A stretch of DNA of 26,864 bases from JBPOHE01 sp052035915 (GTDB lineage: Bacteria > Pseudomonadota > Gammaproteobacteria > Chromatiales > Chromatiaceae), in the NCBI GenBank assembly GCA_052035915.1, contig JBPOHE010000102.1, positions 1-26,864 on the forward strand. The letters run 5' to 3'. This document shows, in pieces, positions 6,967-14,631 of this stretch (the first letter of the stretch is position 1; each line of letters begins with the position of its first letter). A model generated the notes under the pieces. It searched no databases and was not told the origin of the DNA. It worked only from the letters and a program-made list of their open reading frames with translations. The translations under genes were made by a program, and so were the position numbers.

Positions 6967-7459
6967 AATCGGCCTCCTGTGGCTGGTCGCCTGGCTATCG
7001 ACCTTGGTCATGGCCCAAGGCAGCGGTTTTACCCCCTTGAGCGAGAGGCGTCCGGCACCGGCCCTCGTTTTGCCCGACATGGATGACAAAGCCTGGAATC
7101 TCGCCGAGCTACGCGGGCGGGTGGTGGTGGTCAATTTCTGGGCCACCTGGTGCCCACCCTGTCGTCGCGAGTTTCCCTCACTGGAACGTCTGCAGAAACA
7201 CTTCCCAGTTGAAGACTTGCAGGTGATCGCCGTCAATGTAGGCGAGGATGCCGACACCATCTTCGCCTTTACCGGCACGCCGGCCATCCCCGTGCTCCTG
7301 GACCAGGACGCCAAGGCCATGACGAGCTGGCGGGTCGGTGGGCTGCCAAGCACCTACGTAATCGATCGAGCAGGGTATATCTTGCTACGCGCGATCGGCG
7401 GACGCGAGTTCGATGATCCGGCCAGCCTGGCCCAACTCGGCGCCGTCATCGCGAGATGA
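6923..7459 (+). CDS. TlpA/ResA-like periplasmic thiol-disulfide oxidoreductase
   Basis: Thioredoxin-fold protein, 178 residues from a TTG start. N-terminal signal/anchor segment: RR, then WIEIGLLWLVAWLSTLVMAQG. The active site is WCPPC (C77, C80) in the context VVVVNFWATWCPPCRREFP, and the cis-Pro region GGLPSTYVIDRAG is present. Such proteins reduce or rearrange disulfides in the periplasm, for example in cytochrome c maturation. The TTG at 6923 has GGAG at 6910-6913 with a 9-base gap and is the only start giving a full signal peptide, so translation begins inside the preceding secreted-protein gene. The frame continues upstream only as shadow sequence. The gene converges with the family 9 hydrolase, with about 90 bases between stops and no obvious terminator. 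Confidence 0.85.
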   Translation: MNSPSTPCSARRWIEIGLLWLVAWLSTLVMAQGSGFTPLSERRPAPALVLPDMDDKAWNLAELRGRVVVVNFWATWCPPCRREFPSLERLQKHFPVEDLQVIAVNVGEDADTIFAFTGTPAIPVLLDQDAKAMTSWRVGGLPSTYVIDRAGYILLRAIGGREFDDPASLAQLGAVIAR

Positions 7460-7549
7460 AGACATAACTAAATGATAAAGATAACGAATATTTCTTAGTG
7501 ATGAGGGTGATCCTGCCTTGGGCCCGGTAGTTCCAGATAATCGGCGGCG

Positions 7550-9931
7550 CTACTCCCGAGCGACTCCCCCTGGCGACCGGCTCTCTCCGCCAGGCAAAGC
7601 AAAGCCGGTGCGCCCTTCGTCGAGCAGGGCCAAGGCCATGGCGGTATAGGCGTATTCGACGATGGTGGGCTCGGACATGGGGGGGATGAGGTCGGCATCG
7701 GTATAGCGACGCAATACCGGATAGGCGGCGAGAAAATCCGCCGCGGTTTTGGGTTGGGAAGCGCTCGGACGTTCCGGGGGGTAATAGCCGTCGTTCACGG
7801 CCCGCATCGCCCCCCAGAGCGCCGGCAGGTGGAAATGCGGGCCATGCACGGGAATCCCGCCCAGGGACGCCTCGACCTGGTCCATCTGGGACAACTTGGA
7901 CAGGGGATAGCGAGGGGAACGGGCCCCCAGCCCGGTGATATAACACAGCCCCTGGGGATTGGCCCCCAACTGTGAATGGACGCTCTGCCAGGCCGCTTTC
8001 AGGTAGGCGGGCTCGCCGCTGAGGGAAAAGGCTTGCAATAACGGCAAGGTGGCGCGGCTGGAATGGGCGAAGGAGCCCCAGCCGACCCAGCCGATAAAAG
8101 GGTGAACGGGGGCCAGGAAGGGATGCTCCTGGATCCGGCGTACGCGCCAATCGGCCCCGGCGAGCAAGGCCGAGCGCGCCTGGGCGACCAGCGACGGCTC
8201 CCGATCCGGCCAGGGCGCCATCAGATAGGCCCAGTAGGCGGCCAGGCCCTGGTCCTTGAAGGATACATTCCCCGTCGGGTCCACCTTGACCTTTGCGGCC
8301 AGTTCTTCATAGGCGGTGCGATAGCGGCTCTCCCCGGTGGTGCGGTAGAGTTCCGCCGCCGCCCAGAGCCTGGCGTCCAGGGCCGAAGGGTCGGGATACT
8401 CGCCAGCGCGGATCCCCTTGGGGTTGTGGTAGGTCTGGCCTTCCGGCGGCCACTGGGGATGGCGATCCAGAAACTCCCAGGCCGCCCTGGCCGCCTGGAG
8501 CACCTGGGCGGCGCGCTCGGGACGCCATGGTCGCAGCAAACGGGCATGAATAGCCCCGGCGGCGACAAAAGCGACGGTGGCCGGGGTGGTTTTTTCGGCG
8601 ATCAGGCGGGGCTGCCCGATGCGATGGGGCGGGACATCGTCCCAGGTGGCGCTGGCCAGACGCCAATAGACCCCGCCATCCGCTTGATCCTGCATGGCGA
8701 GCAGCCAATCCAGACCCCATTCCAATTCGTCGAGCAGATCGGGAATACCGTTGCCGCTCTCGGGGATGTTCAGATCGCCATCGCCGAAGCGTTGCGGCGC
8801 CAGATCCATGGCCGCGCCCAGCAGATACCAGACCGGGGCGGCATTGGTCACATACTGACCGAAATCCCCGGCATCGAACCAGCCCCTCGAAACCGGACGA
8901 TAACTACCGGCCAACTCCCCATGGCCAAGCGGGCTCGACCCCACCGCCTCGTGAAACACCCCGTCCATCGCCGCCGGTACACCGCCCTGGGGACGCTCGT
9001 AGCCAGGGTCCGCCCAGGGGGCAAGGATGGGGCTGGAGTTGCGACTGTGATAAAAGAGACGCATCACCCGGCGATAGACCGGGTCATAGACATCCGGGGC
9101 GATACGAAACTCATCCGACAGCCCCAGACCCGCCACCCGCAGGCGATAGCGACCCGGCGCCCGCAGCGCCGAAAAGTCCGCCGTATAGACATCATGGCCG
9201 CTCCAGGGGTCGGATTCGGCCCTGAGTTGGGCCCGGCCTTGGAACACCAGCCGTTGGCCGGGCTCGGTCACCACCTCGAAGGCGAGGTTGTCGATGGGCA
9301 GGGGACCGGCCGTGCCCAGCCAGTGACCGAGAAAGGCGATCTTATCCGCCCCTGGGGCATAGCCGAGCTGGTCGAGTTGGATGGAGCCGCTGATCCGCTC
9401 GGGACGATAGCTCAGCGGCAGGGCGCGACAATCCTGGGGATCCCCCTGGAGCCCCGGGGCCTGGGAGATATCCAGAACATAGCGCCGATCGGGCTGCAAG
9501 GGGGTGGGAAACAGCAGGTGCAACCTGGCCTCGATCAGGGGTTGTTGGGCGGCGGTGAACCCCACCACCTGTTGCTCGCTGCCGACGCGGCTGGCCGCCT
9601 GGGGTTTCAGATAGGCAGGATCGTCCGGGCTCGACAGGGTAAAGGAACGTCCCTGAAGGCGTTCGTGCTCAAGCCCATCGAGGCCGACCGTGAGGGCGCG
9701 CTGGGAGCGGGTTTCCAGATAGCGGACCCCGGGGTGGGCAACCGCCTGGATCTGGTAGCGGTCGCCAGCCGTTTCCAACAGGGCCATGGGCGAGGTGATG
9801 CCGATCCGCTCGTTCGGCAGCGAAGCCCCCAGAAGCGGCGCCGCGAAGGTCAGCAGACCCAGGGCAACGGCCCGGTTGCCCAGGCGGGTCAGGCCGCGGG
9901 GCTGGGAGCACGGGAAAGCAATTGACGCCAC
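7550..9931 (-). CDS. Glycoside hydrolase family 9 (endoglucanase-like) with N-terminal Ig-like domain
   Basis: Predicted secreted polysaccharide hydrolase of about 793 residues. A signal-like segment (AVALGLLTFAAPLLGA) is followed by about 150 residues of beta-rich sequence, then a CelD_N-type Ig-like module beginning GSIQLDQLGYAPGADK, then the (alpha/alpha)6 catalytic domain of family 9. Catalytic markers are GWFDAGDFGQYV, whose DAGD holds the base aspartates, and the C-terminal SEPTIVEYAYTAMAL, where the acid glutamate lies. Inverting endo-beta-1,4-glucanases dominate this family; substrate is not proven. The frame runs to an ATG at 10006 inside proS, but I prefer GTG 9931, which keeps the signal peptide and avoids that overlap. 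It diverges from proS, and the proS promoter overlaps its start. A long opposite-strand ORF here is a GC artefact. Confidence 0.87.
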   Translation of the reverse strand: MASIAFPCSQPRGLTRLGNRAVALGLLTFAAPLLGASLPNERIGITSPMALLETAGDRYQIQAVAHPGVRYLETRSQRALTVGLDGLEHERLQGRSFTLSSPDDPAYLKPQAASRVGSEQQVVGFTAAQQPLIEARLHLLFPTPLQPDRRYVLDISQAPGLQGDPQDCRALPLSYRPERISGSIQLDQLGYAPGADKIAFLGHWLGTAGPLPIDNLAFEVVTEPGQRLVFQGRAQLRAESDPWSGHDVYTADFSALRAPGRYRLRVAGLGLSDEFRIAPDVYDPVYRRVMRLFYHSRNSSPILAPWADPGYERPQGGVPAAMDGVFHEAVGSSPLGHGELAGSYRPVSRGWFDAGDFGQYVTNAAPVWYLLGAAMDLAPQRFGDGDLNIPESGNGIPDLLDELEWGLDWLLAMQDQADGGVYWRLASATWDDVPPHRIGQPRLIAEKTTPATVAFVAAGAIHARLLRPWRPERAAQVLQAARAAWEFLDRHPQWPPEGQTYHNPKGIRAGEYPDPSALDARLWAAAELYRTTGESRYRTAYEELAAKVKVDPTGNVSFKDQGLAAYWAYLMAPWPDREPSLVAQARSALLAGADWRVRRIQEHPFLAPVHPFIGWVGWGSFAHSSRATLPLLQAFSLSGEPAYLKAAWQSVHSQLGANPQGLCYITGLGARSPRYPLSKLSQMDQVEASLGGIPVHGPHFHLPALWGAMRAVNDGYYPPERPSASQPKTAADFLAAYPVLRRYTDADLIPPMSEPTIVEYAYTAMALALLDEGRTGFALPGGESRSPGGVARE

Positions 9932-9951
9932 TTCGAGGAGCCTTCTATATT
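9922..9951 (+). promoter_or_regulatory. Sigma-70-type promoter for proS
   Basis: TTGACG (9922-9927) and TATATT (9946-9951) each match the consensus hexamers at five of six positions, with an 18-base spacer. A start site near 9958 would leave a leader of about 27 bases before the proS ATG at 9985, which supports that start over any upstream codon. The -35 box overlaps the start region of the divergent glycoside hydrolase gene. Confidence 0.6.
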
Positions 9952-9984
9952 GGCCGACTTTTCGGGGCCAAGGGTCGGACCTCC

Positions 9985-11703
9985 ATGCGCATCTCCCAAT
10001 TTCCACTCCAGACCATGAAAGACAGCCCGGCGGATGCCGAGGTGATCAGCCATCGGCTCATGCTGCGTGCCGGCATGATACGTAAGCTGGCCGCCGGTCT
10101 CTACACCTGGCTGCCGCTCGGCCTGCGGGTGCTGCGCAAGGTGGAGGCCATCATTCGCGAGGAGATGAACCGTGCCGGGGCGCTCGAGGTGCTGATGCCC
10201 GCGGTGCAGCCGGCCGAACTCTGGCAGGAATCCGGGCGTTGGGAGAAGTATGGTCCCGAATTGCTGCGCCTCAAGGATCGCCACGAGCGCGATTTCTGCT
10301 TCGGCCCCACCCATGAGGAGATCATCACCGATCTGGCCCGCAACGAGATCCGTAGTTACAAGCAACTGCCGATCAACTTTTATCAGATCCAGACCAAATT
10401 CCGCGACGAAATCCGCCCGCGTTTCGGCATCATGCGCGCCCGCGAGTTTCTCATGAAGGACGCCTATTCCTTCCATCTGGATCAGGCCTCCCTGGAAGAG
10501 ACCTACCAGGAGATGTACGCCACCTATTCCCGCATCTTTACCCGTGTCGGCCTGGATTTCCGCGCCGTGCAGGCGGATACCGGCAGTATCGGCGGCAACA
10601 AGTCCCACGAATTCCATGTGCTGGCCTCTTCCGGCGAAGACGCCATCGTCTTTTCGGACAGCAGCGACTACGCCGCCAACCTCGAACTGGCGGAGGCCCT
10701 GGCGCCCATCGAGCCGCGACCCGCGCCAGCCGCCGCGCTGGAGGTGGTGGACACCCCCGGTCAACACAGCATCGAGCAGGTCAGTCGTTTTCTCGCCGTG
10801 CCGCCGGAAACCTGTCTCAAGACCCTGCTGGTGCGCGGGGCCGCAACCCCGGTGGTGGCCTTGGTCCTGCGCGGGGATCACGAACTCAATGCCGTCAAGG
10901 CGGCCAAGCTGGAGGCGGTGGCCGAGCCGCTACGGCTGGCCGGAGAGGAGGAGATCCTGGCGGCGGTAGGTTGTCGCGCTGGTTCCATCGGTCCCCGGGG
11001 GCTCGACATCCCCCTGATCGTGGATCGTAGCGCCGCCCAGGTAACGGATTTCGTCTGCGGCGCCAACCAGGAGGGTCGCCATCTGCGCGGCGTCAACTGG
11101 GGGCGGGATCTCCCCGAGCCCGAGCGGATCGCCGACATCCGCAATGTTCAACCCGGGGATCCCAGCCCGGATGGACAAGGCCGGTTACATCTGGCCCGGG
11201 GCATCGAGGTGGGCCATATCTTCCAGTTGGGGCGCAAATACAGCGCGGCGATGAACGCCGGGGTGCTCGACGAACAGGGTCGGGCGGTGGTCATGACCAT
11301 GGGCTGCTACGGCATCGGCGTGTCCCGGGTGGTAGCGGCGGCCATCGAACAAAGCCATGACGAGCGGGGCATCATCTGGCCGGCCGCCATCGCCCCCTTC
11401 CAGGTGGCGCTGCTACCCATGAATCCCCACAAATCCTACCGCGCCCGGGAAGTGGCCGAGCAACTCTACGAACAACTGCTGGCGGCGGGTATCGAGGTGC
11501 TGCTGGATGACCGGCCGGTGCGGCCCGGCTTCATGTTCGCCGATGCCGAACTCATCGGCATCCCCCATCGGCTGGTCGTCGGCGAGGCGGCGCTCGATCA
11601 GGGCCAGGTGGAATATCGCGCCCGCCGGGAGAGCGAGAGCCGTCTCCTGCCGCTGGATGGGATACTGGAGTTTCTGCGGCAACGGATCGCGCCGACCGCC
11701 TGA
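9985..11703 (+). CDS. proS: Prolyl-tRNA synthetase (bacterial type with editing insertion)
   Basis: Class II aminoacyl-tRNA synthetase of 572 residues that charges tRNA-Pro with proline in the cytoplasm. The N-terminus MRISQFPLQTMKD is typical of bacterial ProS. Motif 2 lies at about 139-163 (FRDEIRPRFGIMRAREF) and motif 3 contains GCYGIGVSR at about 440-448. Between them sits an insertion of roughly 180 residues (about 225-405), beginning near residue 225 and containing DHELNAVKAAKLE, which is the INS editing domain that clears Ala-tRNA-Pro. A C-terminal anticodon-binding domain (QVALLPMNP onward) follows. Length and order match the E. coli-type enzyme. The ATG at 9985 follows a good promoter; the frame's upstream extension to 9922 is not credible. 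It diverges from the glycoside hydrolase gene, with only the promoter between them. Confidence 0.97.
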   Translation: MRISQFPLQTMKDSPADAEVISHRLMLRAGMIRKLAAGLYTWLPLGLRVLRKVEAIIREEMNRAGALEVLMPAVQPAELWQESGRWEKYGPELLRLKDRHERDFCFGPTHEEIITDLARNEIRSYKQLPINFYQIQTKFRDEIRPRFGIMRAREFLMKDAYSFHLDQASLEETYQEMYATYSRIFTRVGLDFRAVQADTGSIGGNKSHEFHVLASSGEDAIVFSDSSDYAANLELAEALAPIEPRPAPAAALEVVDTPGQHSIEQVSRFLAVPPETCLKTLLVRGAATPVVALVLRGDHELNAVKAAKLEAVAEPLRLAGEEEILAAVGCRAGSIGPRGLDIPLIVDRSAAQVTDFVCGANQEGRHLRGVNWGRDLPEPERIADIRNVQPGDPSPDGQGRLHLARGIEVGHIFQLGRKYSAAMNAGVLDEQGRAVVMTMGCYGIGVSRVVAAAIEQSHDERGIIWPAAIAPFQVALLPMNPHKSYRAREVAEQLYEQLLAAGIEVLLDDRPVRPGFMFADAELIGIPHRLVVGEAALDQGQVEYRARRESESRLLPLDGILEFLRQRIAPTA

Positions 11704-11916
11704 GCGTTCGGGCCGGCGTCAGCGCGCCTGGGATAGCGAAAATACCGGTCCTGTTCCATAACCCGAAGGGGGCCATGGCCTGGCCATGGGCTCCTTCATT
11801 GGCTCGAATCGCCCTGCCCGACACAGCGCCAGGGGCAGGACACACACCGAATACATAGGCAAGGCGAGGTCACCCGGCTGGGTGCGGCCCAACCCCTCGC
11901 CTGGGAGAACCAGAGA
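11704..11916. other. proS-fabA spacer with two inverted repeats
   Basis: CCATGGCC (11773-11780) and GGCCATGG (11782-11789) form a near-perfect palindrome around one T, a possible operator. CCTGCCC (11813-11819) and GGGCAGG (11833-11839) form a 7-bp hairpin with a 13-base loop and no T tract. A promoter for fabA should lie here, but no hexamer pair is convincing. GGGAGA lies at 11901-11906, 10 bases before the fabA ATG. Confidence 0.4.
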
Positions 11917-12432
11917 ATGACTCGACAAGAATCCTTTACCCGTCAGGAACTCATCGACTGCGGGATGGGCCGCCTGTTCGGCCCGGGCAATGCCCAATTG
12001 CCGGTCCCCCAGATGCTGATGATGGATCGTATTATCAAAATCGTCGACCATGGCGGAGCCTACGGGCGGGGCGAGGTGCTGGCCGAGTTCGATATCGACC
12101 CCGAGCTCTGGTTTTTTCAATGCCATTTTCCTGGCGATCCGGTCATGCCCGGTTGTCTCGGTCTGGATGCCATGTGGCAATTGCTGGGCTTTTACCTCGG
12201 CTGGGCCGGTCACCCGGGAAAGGGGCGGGCGCTGGGGGTCGACGAGGTGCGCTTTACCGGGCAGGTGCTCCCCACCGCGACCAAGGTCTTTTACCGCATC
12301 GACATCAAACGGGTGATCAGCCGCAAACTGGTTCTAGGTATCGCCGATGGGATCATGACCGTCGACGATCGGCAGATCTATACCGCCAAGGATCTCCGCG
12401 TCGGCCTCTTTACCTCGACGGAAGGCTTCTGA
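11917..12432 (+). CDS. fabA: 3-hydroxydecanoyl-[ACP] dehydratase/isomerase
   Basis: Type II fatty acid synthesis enzyme, 171 residues, cytoplasmic dimer. FabA dehydrates 3-hydroxydecanoyl-ACP and isomerises trans-2- to cis-3-decenoyl-ACP, the branch point to unsaturated fatty acids. The catalytic histidine falls at H70 in FFQCHFPGDPVMPGC and the partner aspartate at D84 in LGLDAMWQ, the same numbering as in the E. coli enzyme. The FPGDPVMPGCLGLDA signature separates it from FabZ. FabA normally works with FabB, but no fabB follows here; the next gene is on the opposite strand and ends 15 bases away. The fabB gene is therefore presumably elsewhere. Confidence 0.96.
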   Translation: MTRQESFTRQELIDCGMGRLFGPGNAQLPVPQMLMMDRIIKIVDHGGAYGRGEVLAEFDIDPELWFFQCHFPGDPVMPGCLGLDAMWQLLGFYLGWAGHPGKGRALGVDEVRFTGQVLPTATKVFYRIDIKRVISRKLVLGIADGIMTVDDRQIYTAKDLRVGLFTSTEGF

Positions 12433-12446
12433 GCCGTGGACGACTT

Positions 12447-12944
12447 TCAGGCCGCGGTCTGGATGGCGTTGAACCACTTGCGCGACCCCAGCCGCCACCA
12501 ATCGCGCTTGGCCTTCAGGCTCATACGCTGCACCATCAGCTTCACCCGTTTGCGCGCCTCGTCGCGGGAAAGGGCCGAACGGGTCAGGGTCTGGTAAAAA
12601 TCCACCGCGGCCTCGAAACGGCGGCGGGAGATCGAGTCCACCTGATGTCGCCCCTTGGCGGCGCGGCGCGCCTCGCGGGCATTGGTCGGCTGGGTGAGGT
12701 GGGTCTGCAAGTGCTTTTCCACCTGAGACTCCAGGACCGTATCGCAGAGATCGGCGGTTCCGCGCAGGACCTCGTTCGTCTCCTGGAGATCCAGACCGAA
12801 TTCAACGATGCCTGTTTTGAGCAGTTCCTGTTCCTGCTCGACCAGGATGAGTTTCCGCGGTCGGCCATGGAGCCGGACATAGTCGGCATACCGGGCGCTC
12901 GCGTCACGGCTCCGGGAAGGATCGCGGATCAGGACATCATCCAT
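12447..12944 (-). CDS. Hypothetical protein, helical and basic
   Basis: A 165-residue, probably cytoplasmic protein with no signal peptide or membrane segment. The sequence is rich in Arg, Leu and Glu and looks almost wholly helical: QEQELLKTGIVEFGLDLQET, then a long charged helix ending in EKHLQTHL, then RRFEAAVDFYQTLTRSALSRD and the basic C-terminus KRDWWRLGSRKWF. The character resembles small regulatory or nucleic-acid-binding proteins, but I do not recognise a family. Codon use fits the genome. It converges with fabA, with a 14-base gap and no obvious bidirectional terminator. A candidate promoter lies at 13039-13066. Confidence in the gene is moderate and in function nil. Confidence 0.62.
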   Translation of the reverse strand: MDDVLIRDPSRSRDASARYADYVRLHGRPRKLILVEQEQELLKTGIVEFGLDLQETNEVLRGTADLCDTVLESQVEKHLQTHLTQPTNAREARRAAKGRHQVDSISRRRFEAAVDFYQTLTRSALSRDEARKRVKLMVQRMSLKAKRDWWRLGSRKWFNAIQTAA

Positions 12945-13038
12945 GGGGGCAGGCCTCTGGACTAGGCAATGGGTGGAAAGACCGAATCATATCACCTCGC
13001 TTTTCCCAGTGCGCAGACCGAGCCGGTCGGCAAGGGCA

Positions 13039-13066
13039 AATATCCGCAATAACAATGCCTTGCCAA
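13039..13066 (-). promoter_or_regulatory. Candidate promoter for the 12447-12944 gene
   Basis: On the minus strand TTGGCA (13061-13066) and GATATT (13039-13044) are separated by 16 bases and match the sigma-70 hexamers at five and four positions. A start site near 13032 would leave a leader of about 90 bases before the ATG at 12944. Confidence 0.35.
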
Positions 13067-13114
13067 TAGGTTAGGGCCTTCGTCCTGGTCCCTGGGAGGC
13101 ACCGACCGCCCCTG

Positions 13115-13693
13115 TCAATGACCATGACGCCGATATTGGATGTACAGGGCCGTCAGGGCCAGGCTCCAGAAGTTGAGCAGAAACAGGCCCCAGAACAGCA
13201 GGCACACCAGATAAATGGTCAGCCAGGCCGACCAAAGGGCGACGCCCGCGCAGGTCGCCAGGGACAGCAAGGCTTCCCGCAGTGGCCAGTAACGCAGGCA
13301 CAGTGCCCCCAGCAACAGGGGGAGGACAATCCAGGCCAGGAGCGCCGTCCAACCCTGGCCCTCCGGCAAGGTGAGAAGCAGTCGCAACACCGGGAACCAT
13401 TCGTACTTGAAGACGTTGGAACGTTCGAGCAAAAACTGCGTCCAGGTCAGATTCCAGTGGCCCTCGGGGAGGAAGAGTCCTTGCAGGTCGAAATAGCCGC
13501 TGTCGAAATTGACATAGAGCAAGAGACCACCGGCCAGCAGCCCCTGCAAGCGGGACAGGGTGGTGAGGATCGGCACCTCGGAAAATTCGTGGTGGGCCAG
13601 GGCATGGATCAGATGCTCACCCCCATGGCTGACGACGAAGGGGATACCGATCACGACCAGGATCTGGAGGAGGGTGTAGAGCAGCTCAAGCAT
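13115..13693 (-). CDS. Uncharacterised integral membrane protein
   Basis: A 192-residue protein with about five hydrophobic segments: LLYTLLQILVVIGIPFVV near the N-terminus, LQGLLAGGLLLYV, WTALLAWIVLPLLLGALCL, LLSLATCAGVALWSAWLTIYL and LFWGLFLLNFWSLALTALYI at the C-terminus, ending with basic YRRHGH. A histidine cluster (SHGGEHLIHALAHHEF, residues about 22-37) follows the first helix and could bind a metal or haem, but this is inference. The protein family is not recognised. The ATG at 13693 has only a weak upstream GGA. It lies on the same strand as the 12447-12944 gene but is separated by about 170 bases containing a separate promoter candidate, so the two need not be co-transcribed. Confidence 0.7.
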   Translation of the reverse strand: MLELLYTLLQILVVIGIPFVVSHGGEHLIHALAHHEFSEVPILTTLSRLQGLLAGGLLLYVNFDSGYFDLQGLFLPEGHWNLTWTQFLLERSNVFKYEWFPVLRLLLTLPEGQGWTALLAWIVLPLLLGALCLRYWPLREALLSLATCAGVALWSAWLTIYLVCLLFWGLFLLNFWSLALTALYIQYRRHGH

Positions 13694-13712
13694 GTCCGGA
13701 TCGAATCAAGGC

Positions 13713-13740
13713 CTGGTACAGAGGTGCCGCGGTATCGATA
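13713..13740. repeat. 28-bp dispersed repeat, copy 1
   Basis: CTGGTACAGAGGTGCCG, three variable bases, then TATCGATA. The same 28 bases recur at 19956-19983 with 25 identities, the three differences being consecutive. The copies lie in unrelated intergenic regions. Confidence 0.7.
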
Positions 13741-13804
13741 ACGCCTATAGAGAGGCGCGCTGGTAAAACAACCCGTAAACGCCCCTCCCCGGAGTGGAAC
13801 AGGA

Positions 13805-13835
13805 AGCGGATGTTGTTATGTCCGCTCGATTTTTT
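13805..13835 (+). terminator. Intrinsic terminator with no obvious gene upstream
   Basis: AGCGGA (13805-13810) pairs with TCCGCT (13821-13826) across a 10-base loop and is followed after three bases by six T residues (13830-13835). It points along the plus strand, but the nearest plus-strand protein gene upstream is fabA, more than 1.3 kb away with two minus-strand genes between. It may end an unannotated small RNA that starts between 13694 and 13800, or be a relic. Confidence 0.5.
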
Positions 13836-14099
13836 ATACGTGACTCATTCATCTACCCACTCCTTATGGCTTGTTACCTCTATTGAAGCGCGGCTGTACT
13901 CGCTTCCAGGGAGCAACGGGATCGGCCTCGCCGGTGGATTTTACTTCTTTTCTCAATGGCTTCCTTGGGAGATGAAAGGCCCCGCGCCGCGGCGCCACCC
14001 TTCTGGGCCAGGCGGGCTGGTCCAAGCTTCCGATACATGCTCGATGACCTCAATCCGGTGCGCCTCTGGATCGGGATGGCGTGGCAAGAGCGGCCCCAT

Positions 14100-14127
14100 G
14101 GGGGCGGGGTTGGGGGTGCGGGGGGGG
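14100..14127 (+). other. G-quadruplex-type G-tract cluster
   Basis: Four runs of G (5, 4, 5 and 8 bases) are separated by loops of C, TT and TGC. This satisfies the usual four-run, short-loop pattern for intramolecular quadruplex formation. It lies about 500 bases upstream of the transporter gene and 42 bases before repeat copy C. Confidence 0.6.
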
Positions 14128-14169
14128 TGAACGGTTACCGAGTGGAATCTCTGTTCGGACATAGCGATT

Positions 14170-14287
14170 CCGGGCATTGACCGAAAATGGCCATTTTCCG
14201 TTCTTCTTAAGAGAACAATAAGCCCATGGGAAGACAATTGTTCTCCTGAAGAGAACAAAGAATCGAGCCACGGAGCCCCGGCCCGGG
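14170..14287. repeat. GTTCTC paired-palindrome element, copy C
   Basis: The ends are CCGGGC (14170-14175) and GCCCGGG (14281-14287). The internal palindromes are GTTCTTCTTAAGAGAAC at 14200-14216 and GTTCTCCTGAAGAGAAC at 14240-14256, with starts 40 bp apart, one less than the other copies. The flanks ccattttcc and aaagaatcgagcc correspond to those of the other copies. Confidence 0.85.
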
Positions 14288-14631
14288 AGTGATACCTGGT
14301 GTAGATGCCTCCTCGGACTTGATCTGGGGATTGCCGACGCTCGGACGCAGGAAGCATCCGCGCGGGCCAGCCGGCGCCTAGGATTTTGAATAGGATCGGC
14401 TGTGGTTCGCACCGCGCACCCCATTATTCTTCGGAACGCCGAGGAATCGACATGACCGCCCCGTGCGCTCCAGTCCCCATCGCCCATGATTTCAGATCCG
14501 GCCAAGCATAGGCGCGCCTCCTTTCCTGGGGTAGCATGCGCGGGCGCGTAAGATGGTGGGGACGATGCGGTTCGCTTCGCTCACCATATCCTACGCCACA
14601 TGCACGGGCGTAGTGCTTTGGGGAGGTGGTG

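Larger units (their letters stand above)
13836..14631. other. Gene-free spacer upstream of the transporter
   Basis: About 0.8 kb without a credible gene. It holds a G-tract cluster (14100-14127), repeat copy C (14170-14287) and, at 14559-14602, a hairpin-like stretch (gatgcggttcgc facing gctcaccatatcc) resembling a REP-type repeat common in GC-rich proteobacteria; that resemblance is from memory. Short ORFs on both strands lack ribosome binding sites and consistent codon use. Confidence 0.5.

Noticed and set aside
8063..9925. 620-codon plus-strand ORF opposite the GH9 gene
   Set aside because: It is Arg/Pro/Gly-rich with no domain, while the minus-strand frame has clear family 9 motifs.
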